Part shown: positions 34,104 to 41,989 of the stretch, one piece after another
Position numbering within the stretch: position 1 is the stretch's first letter
How the letters are laid out: each line of letters begins with the position of its first letter
From: CAYTPI01 sp964439625
GTDB lineage: Bacteria; Chloroflexota; Anaerolineae; Aggregatilineales; UBA3940
Length of the DNA: 64,000 nucleotides
Reading direction: 5' to 3'
Assembly: GCA_964439625.1 (NCBI GenBank)
Contig: CAYTPI010000002.1
Coordinates: 124,001-188,000 of the forward strand
Notes under the pieces: generated by a model
The model's input: only the letters and a program-made list of their open reading frames with translations
What the model was told of the DNA's origin: nothing
The model's database searches: none
Made by a program: the position numbers and the translations under genes

Positions 34104-35505
34104 CAGCAGCTTCCTCACGAGCTTGCTCAAGCTCCGCTTGAATGTCCTCAAAGGTTGTTGCACGACGTACCCGCTCTACAAAATGAAACAGATCATCGCT
34201 GTAATAACGCAGTTCACGCAAAGCTGGGCCAATAGGATCACCGCCAGTGGCGCCGGGGGTATCCGCATAAGCACCATAAAAAGCAAAGTAAGCTTGGTTT
34301 AACTTGCGGATAGGCCGCCCATTGGCAACAAAATAGGCGCGTCGATCCTCCATATAGGCTTCTGCCTCATCGATTTTGCCTTCCGCCAAAAGTTCGTCAA
34401 CGGTCACACGTGTTTCGCGCATTTCTGCTCGAAAATCAAACGGATAAGGCAAGGTCGGCGTTGCACTCCATGACGATTGGTTTAAGCGTAGTTCTTCTTC
34501 AAAGCGCTGTGTATCTACGGACGCCTGCTGCTCTGGCGTGTAGTCAGGGGCTGGGATTAAAGCGGCGATCTCTGGATAGTGCCGTATCATCACTTTGTAG
34601 GCGATCTCTTTCCCTATGATGCTGGCGACCGTCTCATTCATGGTGTATAAGTCAGCAGTCTTCCCATAATTAAACCCTAATGGATAGAAAGCTAGATAGT
34701 GATGAGCCCATTCATGGGCTGCGATATCGAATACAGCGGGTGCCCAGCCCGTTTCGATCAACATTGCGGGGAATACAGCCAACCCACCCAATGGCACAAT
34801 TAGCGTAGAGACATCAAGCCGTTCCTCGACCTGAACTTCGACAAGATCTTTTTCATCTACCGTCAAGCCATGATCCAAGGGGTAGGCACCAGTTCGCTCG
34901 ATTTGCTTCCTTGGTGAGACGATTAGGATGGTCGGCAGTTGGGTAAAGCGAAAATAGACTGGCGGAAACAACGTCCCTGAACGGCTAAAGCCTTCTTCAA
35001 CCAAAACCTCTGCCACCTGCGCCTGAATAATCGCTTCTGCGATTGCTTGCTGCTGCTGTTGCCGTGCGCGTAATTGATCTCGCTGTGCCCGCAAGTCAGC
35101 CGAAGCGCTCTCAGCATTTGCAATAGTCGGGTCTGTATAGACCGCTTTCACAGACGACTCTAGGGCGTGCACCTCATTGACTAATGCCAGATATTCCAGC
35201 ACAAACTGTGAGCGCTCTGCTTCAGTCATATAGCTGTGAGGTGCCAACATCGTCGTCATAGATTTATCTACAACCGCTGTTAGTTCCCAATCAACAAAGT
35301 TGAAGAGATAATTGCGGGCAACTCCAACCGCTACAAAGTCTTCGCTGGCTGTATCGGGACGTGCTCCTGGTACGCCTACCAAAATAGAGCTTAGAAGAAC
35401 GCCAGTCGATATTGCAGGTCGGCTAAGGCTTAAAATCGATTTAAGTGAGAATGTACGTCTCAGTGTATGAAATTTGATCAACATTTTGACAGTAACTGAG
35501 GTCAT
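34096..35505 (-). CDS. putative membrane-anchored zinc metallopeptidase (HExxH, gluzincin-like)
   Basis: A 469-residue protein I cannot assign to a named family. An N-terminal hydrophobic stretch (about 31-46) suggests export or anchoring. The centre carries HEWAH (His264, Glu265, His268) followed by N290-E291 and ASIIGKEIA, a spacing that fits a gluzincin zinc site with Glu291 as third ligand. There is a Gln-rich coiled segment at 138-170. The C-terminus is acidic. The 3' end overlaps prmC by 8 bp, so the two are coupled. The ATG at 35505 and another at 35484 are both possible; neither has a clear Shine-Dalgarno site. Confidence 0.75.
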   Translation of the reverse strand: MTSVTVKMLIKFHTLRRTFSLKSILSLSRPAISTGVLLSSILVGVPGARPDTASEDFVAVGVARNYLFNFVDWELTAVVDKSMTTMLAPHSYMTEAERSQFVLEYLALVNEVHALESSVKAVYTDPTIANAESASADLRAQRDQLRARQQQQQAIAEAIIQAQVAEVLVEEGFSRSGTLFPPVYFRFTQLPTILIVSPRKQIERTGAYPLDHGLTVDEKDLVEVQVEERLDVSTLIVPLGGLAVFPAMLIETGWAPAVFDIAAHEWAHHYLAFYPLGFNYGKTADLYTMNETVASIIGKEIAYKVMIRHYPEIAALIPAPDYTPEQQASVDTQRFEEELRLNQSSWSATPTLPYPFDFRAEMRETRVTVDELLAEGKIDEAEAYMEDRRAYFVANGRPIRKLNQAYFAFYGAYADTPGATGGDPIGPALRELRYYSDDLFHFVERVRRATTFEDIQAELEQAREEAAGE

Positions 35506-35611
35506 GTTTGATAGTAGACCGTATCTTATACCAGTGAGCGTGTGCCTTCCAGTTGCATCTCGTTCTACACGTTCATATCGTCCTCAGGAGCACTAATAAA
35601 GTGGTAAGCAC

Positions 35612-36424
35612 ATGAAACGACTCTTCGAAAAACTTCAGCATATAGGGAGATGGTTGTTCGCCACGCGCAGACGAGCGCTTCGTTCCAGCCTGATTCTACT
35701 TGCCATCATTGTTATAGGCATTTTGCTAATTCGTTCGCTTGACATCCCAGAACAGGTCAACGATCAACGCAATCTTGATATTGCTCGTTGGTTTACCGAA
35801 GGCGCTGAAGAAAACCAAGACTTGATCACACAAGAAGTTGCGCCCTGCCCAGGGTACCCCTTCCTGTTGCCTTCATACGGATACATCGGCCTGTTATATG
35901 GTGATCCGCGCGGACCCTACAGCGAACAAACGCCACACCAAGGGATCGATATTTTCAGCCCCGGTCAACCAGGTGAGATTCCGATTTTTGCTGCCTATGA
36001 TGGCTACATCACCCGGCTAGATGAATGGACAAGCAGCCTGATACAACGCATACCAGAAGACCCCCTCCAACCGGATCGTCAGATTTGGCTGTACTACACA
36101 CATATGGCCCTACAGAATGGCAGCGGTGACTTTATTAGTGAGCGCTTTCCACCAGGGGCATCAGAGGTATTTGTTGAACAAGGTGAGCTACTCGGCTATC
36201 AAGGGAATTTCAGCGGCGGGGCGCGTCCGGTAGGTACCCATTTGCATTTCTCTATTGTCCTTGATAATGGTCAAGGAACATTCCTGAATGAGTTAGACTT
36301 TGACAACACGATTGATTCATCCGCTTATTTGGGGATGCGTGTAAATTATGGTTGCTACGACCAAGTAGCAGCTTGTGTGACAAACCCCACCTGTGATCAA
36401 GCTGTGCTAGGGGCTGGCGGCTAA
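35612..36424 (+). CDS. M23 family (LytM-like) metallopeptidase, membrane-anchored
   Basis: A 270-residue protein with one N-terminal helix (about residues 25-42) and an outside M23 domain, the fold that cuts peptide cross-links of peptidoglycan. Zinc-site residues are His109 and Asp113 in TPHQGIDIF, His164 in YYTHMAL and His210/His212 in GTHLHFS. The end is Cys-rich (Cys at CYDQVAACVTNPTC), so disulfides are likely. The catalytic set is complete. The Shine-Dalgarno site is weak. It is the first of four M23 genes in the window and is convergent with the FPET-repeat gene. Confidence 0.88.
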   Translation: MKRLFEKLQHIGRWLFATRRRALRSSLILLAIIVIGILLIRSLDIPEQVNDQRNLDIARWFTEGAEENQDLITQEVAPCPGYPFLLPSYGYIGLLYGDPRGPYSEQTPHQGIDIFSPGQPGEIPIFAAYDGYITRLDEWTSSLIQRIPEDPLQPDRQIWLYYTHMALQNGSGDFISERFPPGASEVFVEQGELLGYQGNFSGGARPVGTHLHFSIVLDNGQGTFLNELDFDNTIDSSAYLGMRVNYGCYDQVAACVTNPTCDQAVLGAGG

Positions 36425-36426
36425 AC

Positions 36427-37311
36427 CTAATACCATTGGGTGTAAGTTAGTTGAACAGTCTTGAACGTATCACCAAGCAGTAAGTGAACTTCGATCAATA
36501 CTTGGGTGCCGGGGTTCACTGGTGGGGGAAGAAACGTCGCCGAGGTCATACCGTCTGGGTCAGTTGGTGTAAATTCGACTTCAGCAAGGGCATCGTCTAA
36601 CGTCAATACGGCTAACACATCGACATTTTCTAGTGGAGCTCCAGCTTGATCCTTAACAGAAACATATATCGTTTGCTCCTGCCCGGAAACCAGTGATGGG
36701 CGGTCAATGGTAACGCTGGGTTTTAGGACAACACTGGTTGGTGTTAACACTAGGTTTAGGTTAGCTTGCCCGCTAAATTCAGGTGCTGGGTAAATACGCG
36801 CATACATCGCGCCTAATTGAGCCAGACGCGGCGCCTCGCCCTCCTCACGGATTAGCCTAGCATTCTCAAAATCTTGAACAAGCGCCCCTTCAGTGTCAAT
36901 CGCGGGGGCAATTGGTAACCCAAGCAGGGCCGCATGGTCAGCTTCAGTGTAAAAATCTTGAAATTCTGAGGCGACGTTGGAACCCGTTGTTATGTCGCCT
37001 AAGGCCAGTGTTATTCCTATCGGAGATGGCATAACACCACGCACAGTTCGTGCGAGCTGCATATTCTGGAAGGTCTGGACAAGTGTGCTTTCGTCAGTCT
37101 CATAGGCAGGTGTCAGTGGATAGCCAAATGTATCGATACCACCATTTTGTTCGAAGTAGGCGAGGAATGGCTCTCGCACAAACTGGTTCGTCTCAGGGAA
37201 GTAGGCCGCATCGTTAGATGTCGTCTCAGACACGGCAAAAACAACAACACCCAAAACAATCAGTGTTGTAACTAGTATCAATAGTGATTTCGTGCGCTTC
37301 TGTGTGCGCAT
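36427..37311 (-). CDS. secreted FPET-repeat protein with C-terminal Ig-like domain
   Basis: A 294-residue exported or membrane-anchored protein (hydrophobic 10-27). Residues 38-87 carry FPETNQFV, then FLAYFEQNGGIDTFGYPL and VQTFQNMQL, the repeat widespread in Chloroflexota secreted proteins; 117-155 is a shorter second copy (FTEAD-like start, LLGLPIAP, VQDFENARL). Residues 185-294 look like an invasin-type Ig domain (DRPSLVSGQEQTIYVSVKDQAGAPLENVDV). Such modules are thought to bind cell-wall components, but function is not established. It lies 2 bp from the stop of the convergent M23 gene. Confidence 0.82.
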   Translation of the reverse strand: MRTQKRTKSLLILVTTLIVLGVVVFAVSETTSNDAAYFPETNQFVREPFLAYFEQNGGIDTFGYPLTPAYETDESTLVQTFQNMQLARTVRGVMPSPIGITLALGDITTGSNVASEFQDFYTEADHAALLGLPIAPAIDTEGALVQDFENARLIREEGEAPRLAQLGAMYARIYPAPEFSGQANLNLVLTPTSVVLKPSVTIDRPSLVSGQEQTIYVSVKDQAGAPLENVDVLAVLTLDDALAEVEFTPTDPDGMTSATFLPPPVNPGTQVLIEVHLLLGDTFKTVQLTYTQWY

Positions 37312-37535
37312 AATATAAAATCCGACCCTATTTCGAATTTACCCAATAATTCGCATTGCACTAAAGACAAATGATCAAGCAGTAATAACCTTACTAATAA
37401 TCATTATAGACTTGGGAAACCTAACCGCAACCAACGACCAACAAATAAAACAGGTTTATAACGGTTCTAATCGATTAAACTAACTAAACAACTTTCTGAT
37501 GAGTCCACTTAAGACAGAATCGCCACTTAAGAGTT

Positions 37536-37573
37536 TATCCATAAATGCGCTACGCGCATTTTGGAATGAGCTT
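37536..37573 (+). repeat. 38-bp palindromic dispersed repeat, copy B
   Basis: Matches the minus strand of 12611-12648 at 31 of 38 positions without gaps. Its core is a perfect 8-bp stem AAATGCGC / TAC / GCGCATTT at 37543-37561. The outer TATCC is answered by GGATA at 37574-37578. It is noncoding and over 24 kb from the other copies. Confidence 0.6.
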
Positions 37574-37612
37574 GGATAGATACTAAAGACAAGCAGATCT
37601 GGTTGGCTCTTG

Positions 37613-37630
37613 TGTACGCTCTCGCGTACA
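37613..37630. repeat. perfect 7-bp hairpin upstream of the receiver-like gene
   Basis: TGTACGC / loop TCTC / GCGTACA, perfect pairing, 45 bp before the ATG at 37675. It could be an operator or leader hairpin; it is too far from the upstream gene end to be its terminator, since that gene points away. Confidence 0.45.
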
Positions 37631-37674
37631 ATCTTAAATGGTAAGTTCTAGCTAGTATATTTCGGATTAAACAG

Positions 37675-38112
37675 ATGGCAGGTCAAATAGGTAATTGGTG
37701 GTTGCTGGTTCAAAGTGATTTCGATGACCGTGCTACGTTGCAAGCGCTTGCCAGTGTTTTTGTCGCAGAAGTCTACGAGATAGATGATGGCTACACAGCC
37801 CTTGAATGGGTTCGCAGTGTTGATCATGGTCATTACAATAGCACAGCCCCTGCAGTCGCCGTCATCGAAGTTCGCGTACCTGGTCCGCGGGGGAACGAAA
37901 TTGCACGGTATATGCGGCGTTTACCTGCATTTGACCAAACTTGCATCATTCTAACGTCATCCTTTCCATTCACGAAGGCAGAGTTCGTCGAAATGGCTAA
38001 AACAGCGGGCGCTGATAGCTTCGTTATCAAGCCACTTCCTCCCTTGCTAGAACTCGAAAGTACATTCCGCAATGCGATTGATAAGCGAAAGGCATCAGAG
38101 TTTACATCCTAG
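37675..38112 (+). CDS. receiver-like protein with Glu in place of the phospho-acceptor Asp
   Basis: A 145-residue protein made of a single response-regulator receiver fold with no output domain. The acidic pocket residue is Asp15 (LLVQSDFDD), the conserved Thr/Ser is Thr94 (IILTSS) and the Lys is Lys119 (FVIKPLPP). The residue at the phosphorylation site, normally Asp in LLDxxMPG, is Glu65 in AVIEVRVPG. Glu can mimic a phosphorylated Asp, so the protein may be locked in one state (inference). There is no good Shine-Dalgarno site. It heads the M23-lipoprotein-M23 group 24 bp downstream. A general divergence of the family is the alternative. Confidence 0.75.
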   Translation: MAGQIGNWWLLVQSDFDDRATLQALASVFVAEVYEIDDGYTALEWVRSVDHGHYNSTAPAVAVIEVRVPGPRGNEIARYMRRLPAFDQTCIILTSSFPFTKAEFVEMAKTAGADSFVIKPLPPLLELESTFRNAIDKRKASEFTS

Positions 38113-38136
38113 ATACCCAAAAACGCGTCTATTTTT

Positions 38137-38874
38137 ATGCATAAACTCATCACAATATATGTGCTGGTTGCCCTCACTATGGCACCTATGCCATTAATGG
38201 TGACACATTCTGAGTCTGATAAGCAGGTACAGATAATCCAATCCATGGTGAGCCTTTCCAGCCAAACCAACAAACCTTTTATCCTACCGTTTTCTGGCCC
38301 ACCAGGCCCTGACAACTGGTACCTAATCCAATATTATGGCAACACACAGGGGGCATATCGCTTCCGCGACCAATGGTACCGAGCTGGGCAAGGTCTGCAC
38401 TTTGGGCTAGATTTTGCAGCTCGCTGCCGCACGCCAGTTCTCGCAATTGGCGATGGTGAAGTTGCCAAAGTTGATGGGCTTGAGCATGGTTCTGGCCCTC
38501 ACAATCTACTAATAAGGCATGATAATGGATTGATCTCCCTGTACGGGCATCTTTATCAAGCACCTCAGCTATTGATTGGGCAGCGAGTTGAAGAGGGGGA
38601 AATCATTGGGTTAAGTGGTGATCCTGACCAGACATGTCGATCACGCCCACATCTTCATCTAGAAATTCGCTCAGGCAACTACGGTGAAGCCTACAACCCA
38701 ATTGACTATATTGGTGCCGACTGGGACGGTATTGCTCTATTCGGGCCGTTAAGCGGGTTTCAGCGAGACTTGCGTGATCCACGTAACTGGCAAGACATGT
38801 ACAACCAACCTGCTATTGATTTCTGGGGGCCAATGTTGAACGACTTCGATCATGCTTGGCCGCCAGCTCAATAA
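38137..38874 (+). CDS. M23 family metallopeptidase, secreted, tandem copy 1
   Basis: A 245-residue protein with an N-terminal hydrophobic signal (about 3-22) and an M23 domain. Zinc residues are His88 and Asp92 in GLHFGLDF, His138 in LYGHLY and His172/His174 in PHLHLE. The C-terminal tail GFQRDLRDPRNWQDMYNQP (in part GFQRDL.DPR.WQ) is shared with the gene at 40061-40795. The two proteins are well over 50% identical by eye across the domain. It is directly followed by the lipoprotein gene, stop and start being adjacent. Confidence 0.9.
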   Translation: MHKLITIYVLVALTMAPMPLMVTHSESDKQVQIIQSMVSLSSQTNKPFILPFSGPPGPDNWYLIQYYGNTQGAYRFRDQWYRAGQGLHFGLDFAARCRTPVLAIGDGEVAKVDGLEHGSGPHNLLIRHDNGLISLYGHLYQAPQLLIGQRVEEGEIIGLSGDPDQTCRSRPHLHLEIRSGNYGEAYNPIDYIGADWDGIALFGPLSGFQRDLRDPRNWQDMYNQPAIDFWGPMLNDFDHAWPPAQ

Positions 38875-40068
38875 ATGATACGGTTAAAGCGGTTATCCAT
38901 CATTTTGAGTGTCAGCTTTCTGTCAGTGGTTGCCTGTCAGCGTCCACCGCTAGCGACTGAGCCACAGAGCCCAACCCTACCCGCAGAAGTAACAATTGCG
39001 GCGGAGCCAGCAGCTTCGCCTACAGTAGCAATCCCCGGCTCAATTACCCCATTAAGTGAAGCAGATATCCTGACGGCTGAGCCAACATCACAACTATTCG
39101 AGCCAACTGCGGCACCAACGTCACCCATGCAGATACGGCTCACCGAATCCGGCTGCTGTACAGAGCCATTTTGGTCAGCCGATGGTCAGCAGGTTCGCTT
39201 TATCGATAAACCTTCGTTGGATGCCTTTGCCGGAATCTATGGGGTGCCTGTTGCTGGGGGTGATATCGAACTCGTCACAACTAATATTGGCTTTCCGCAA
39301 GTATATGGACGCTTTTTGGTTCAACCTAATATCAACGACCAAATAGATATCTATGAGGTAGATGCAGACCGTACTTTTACTATCAATACGGACGCTCAAC
39401 GCATTGCTGTCTCGCCCGGCTTTCAACGGATTGCCTGGGCTCGCAGCCCTTCAGTGAGCAGCAATTTCGATGTCCGTCCAACGACTATCATCGTTGCAGA
39501 TATTGATGGCACCAACCAGACAGAAGTTATTCAGGTGATAGGTGGTGGCTTTGGTGATTGGATTGATAATGATACTATTTTAGTGGCGGGGTCAACCGTC
39601 GGTAATGTGACTACTGCTGGGCTTTACAGCTATGATGTGACAACCGGAGAACTTATTTTGCTACAAGCGGGTCTCCGCATCCGCACAGTAGACGTTGCCC
39701 CCGGTGGAGACTGGATTTTCTATAGTGTGACGTTATCTGGCGGTGAAGCAGGTGCGATTGATGGCCTTTGGGTTGTTAGCAGAGATGGCGAAATTAAGCA
39801 TCAGCTTGATGTCTTCGGCAGCGCCAAATGGCGTGACGAGCATCGTTTGTTAGTCGTACCAATTGAACTGAATGTGCCTAGCCACAGAATGCTCGAATTT
39901 GATGCTGAAACAGGTCAACTAACAGACTTACTGACGCCAGATTTAGTACAGTTCAAGATTGCTCAAGGAGACTGGGCTGTATCACCATTGGGAACGCACA
40001 TCGTTTATTTGAGCAGTCCAGATGGCGCTCTTTGGACGATTGAACTGCCACGAGGCTCTGATGGTTAG
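38875..40068 (+). CDS. lipoprotein with TolB/WD40-like beta-propeller
   Basis: A 397-residue lipoprotein: hydrophobic start, then lipobox SVVAC with lipid-bearing Cys21, and a Pro/Thr-rich linker to about residue 85. The remainder is a series of short repeats such as EPFWSADGQQVRFI, GFQRIAWARSP, GDWIDNDTILVAGS, APGGDWIFYSV and SPLGTHIVYLSSPDGALW, the pattern of a TolB/PD40-type propeller. It has no visible catalytic site and probably binds a partner. It sits between two paralogous M23 peptidases, with 0 bp and an 8-bp overlap, so it may guide or regulate them (inference). Confidence 0.83.
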   Translation: MIRLKRLSIILSVSFLSVVACQRPPLATEPQSPTLPAEVTIAAEPAASPTVAIPGSITPLSEADILTAEPTSQLFEPTAAPTSPMQIRLTESGCCTEPFWSADGQQVRFIDKPSLDAFAGIYGVPVAGGDIELVTTNIGFPQVYGRFLVQPNINDQIDIYEVDADRTFTINTDAQRIAVSPGFQRIAWARSPSVSSNFDVRPTTIIVADIDGTNQTEVIQVIGGGFGDWIDNDTILVAGSTVGNVTTAGLYSYDVTTGELILLQAGLRIRTVDVAPGGDWIFYSVTLSGGEAGAIDGLWVVSRDGEIKHQLDVFGSAKWRDEHRLLVVPIELNVPSHRMLEFDAETGQLTDLLTPDLVQFKIAQGDWAVSPLGTHIVYLSSPDGALWTIELPRGSDG

Positions 40069-40795
40069 CCATCTCTTCCGCGTAATGTCTGGCGGCCTCA
40101 GCACTCTGTTCATCGTGTTCTTTCTGCTGGCACAGACGCCAACAACAACGCAGGCTCAGGGTATTGACCCACCGGTTTCCGTTCCAGAGGAAGCGCCTTT
40201 TACCCTACCATTTGCTGAACCACCTGGCCCTGGCACATGGCTGTTGGGGCAATACTATGGCAATACTGATACAGCCTTCAATCGCAACCGTGAATGGTAT
40301 GGTGGCGGTCAAGGAATTCACTTCGGGCTGGATTTTAGTGCTCCATGTGGTACAGAAGTTCTTGCCATTGGAGAAGGAACTGTTCTCAAAGTTGACGCAC
40401 CCGAGCATGGGGCAGGCCCCCACAGCCTGATGCTTCTTCATGATAATGGTTTTGCCTCGTTTTATGGCCATCTTCGTGAACGTCCAGCTTTCGCTGTCTT
40501 TACTCGAGTACAACAAGGGCAAGTTATTGGTGTCACAGGTGATCCAGATATTTCGTGCACCTCACGCCCACATCTTCATCTAGAAATCCGTAGCGGCAGT
40601 CTTTACTATAGTTACAATCCTATTCCGTTTATTGAGGCCGATTGGGACACAATCAGTTTAGTTGGCCCCTTCTCAGGCTTCCAGCGTGACCTAGCAGACC
40701 CGCGCCAGTGGCAGCGCCTAAACGACCAACCTACGATCTTATTCGGTGGCCCAATCATCAACGAATACGAACAGCCCTGGCCTCCTCCGCGGTGA
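40061..40795 (+). CDS. M23 family metallopeptidase, secreted, tandem copy 2
   Basis: A 244-residue secreted protein, paralog of 38137-38874. It has a signal peptide ending near TQAQG, then GIHFGLDF (first His and Asp ligands), FYGHLR and PHLHLE (HxH). The ATG at 40061 is chosen: GAGG lies 5-8 nt upstream and it overlaps the lipoprotein stop by 8 bp, while the ATG at 40022 would add 13 residues before the signal. The zinc set is complete. It likely trims the cell wall along with its twin. Confidence 0.9.
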   Translation: MVSHLFRVMSGGLSTLFIVFFLLAQTPTTTQAQGIDPPVSVPEEAPFTLPFAEPPGPGTWLLGQYYGNTDTAFNRNREWYGGGQGIHFGLDFSAPCGTEVLAIGEGTVLKVDAPEHGAGPHSLMLLHDNGFASFYGHLRERPAFAVFTRVQQGQVIGVTGDPDISCTSRPHLHLEIRSGSLYYSYNPIPFIEADWDTISLVGPFSGFQRDLADPRQWQRLNDQPTILFGGPIINEYEQPWPPPR

Positions 40796-40909
40796 GAGCA
40801 AACAGATGCATTCGCGAAACGTATGATAGTACACCACTATATATTATACTTATGCTACATTATGCTCTAGCAGGCCAAACGCCATCCGAATAACACATAA
40901 GTAGACTTT

Positions 40910-41965
40910 ATGGATTATCGCACACAGGACGCATCACCGCTTTACAAGCAACTCCTTGAACTCCCCAAGATCGAGCTTCATCGTCACCTAGAAGGGTCGT
41001 TGAGGTTAGAGACTCTGGCGGACATCGCCAAACAATATCAGATGACCTTACCGGGTTATTCTGTGGAAGACTTTCGGCATGTTGTCCAAATAACTGAGCA
41101 AGACCCGCACAATGCAGACGCATTTCTGTCTAAGTTTATCCCCTTGAGGGGATTTTATATGTCACCAGAGATCATTCAGCGTATCGCTAAGGAATGTGTA
41201 TTGGATGCTTCTGAGGAGAACATCGTTTACATGGAATTGCGCTTTACCCCGATTGCTCTTGCTAAGCGCATGAAATATAGTTTTGAAGATGTCATTACTT
41301 GGGTGGCTGATGCCGTGAAAGAAGGCAGGAACGAGACTGGCGTTGAGGTCAAGCTGTTAACCAGCATGAACCGCAATGAAAGCGTCGAGGTTGGGAGTCG
41401 CATTGTTGACGCGAGCATCAGCTTGATGGACAAAGGCGTGGTCGGTGTTGACCTTGCTGGTGCTGAGCATAAGTTTCCGGGGCATCCATTTAAGGATGTG
41501 TTCCAGAGGGCGAAAGACGCAGGGTTAGCAATCACTATTCACGCTGGTGAGTGGGCAGGGCCAGAGAGCATCGTCGAGGCAATCGATGTGTTACAAGCCA
41601 CGCGGATCGGTCACGGTATCTCTATCACGCAAGATGTTGACTTGATGCAGCGAGCCAAAGACAAAGAGATTGCCTTTGAGGTCTGTGTAACCAGCAACCT
41701 ACAAACAGGGTCAGTCGAGAGCATTGAGTCTCATCCCTTGAACCAAATGGTTGAGCACAACCTATTAACCACCATTAATACCGACGATCCCAGCATCAGT
41801 GGCATCTGCTTGACGGATGAATATGTATCACTTATCAATGACTTTGGCTTCAGCATGGATGCTATTAAACAGCAAATTGTTAATGCGGCACAAGTTGCAT
41901 TTGTTCCTGAAGCAGAACGCACAAACTTATTAGCCAAACTTGATTTTCCTACCAACATCGTTTAA
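40910..41965 (+). CDS. add: adenosine deaminase
   Basis: A 351-residue metal-dependent enzyme that deaminates adenosine to inosine. Zinc ligands and catalytic residues are His24 and His26 in ELHRHLEGS, His211 and Glu214 in IHAGEW, His235 in IGHGI and Asp292/Asp293 in NTDDPS. All are present and spacing fits adenosine deaminase rather than adenine deaminase. Length is normal. A 114-bp AT-rich leader (with several TATACT-like hexamers near 40840-40865) precedes it. It is followed by pcm after 24 bp. It links with xpt-guaA in purine turnover only by function. Confidence 0.94.
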   Translation: MDYRTQDASPLYKQLLELPKIELHRHLEGSLRLETLADIAKQYQMTLPGYSVEDFRHVVQITEQDPHNADAFLSKFIPLRGFYMSPEIIQRIAKECVLDASEENIVYMELRFTPIALAKRMKYSFEDVITWVADAVKEGRNETGVEVKLLTSMNRNESVEVGSRIVDASISLMDKGVVGVDLAGAEHKFPGHPFKDVFQRAKDAGLAITIHAGEWAGPESIVEAIDVLQATRIGHGISITQDVDLMQRAKDKEIAFEVCVTSNLQTGSVESIESHPLNQMVEHNLLTTINTDDPSISGICLTDEYVSLINDFGFSMDAIKQQIVNAAQVAFVPEAERTNLLAKLDFPTNIV

Positions 41966-41989
41966 TCAACACACCATATAACCACATTT

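Larger units (their letters stand above)
37312..37674. other. intergenic region with palindromic elements
   Basis: A 363-bp gap between divergent genes, AT-rich at 37312-37530 with no recognisable gene. It contains the dispersed repeat at 37536-37573 and a perfect hairpin at 37613-37630 close to the receiver-like gene. The promoters of the flanking genes must lie here but were not resolved. Confidence 0.5.

Noticed and set aside
34103..34163. 20-residue N-terminal extension of prmC
   Set aside because: It would overlap the upstream gene by 68 bp; the GTG at 34103 has a good ribosome site and the normal PrmC N-terminus.
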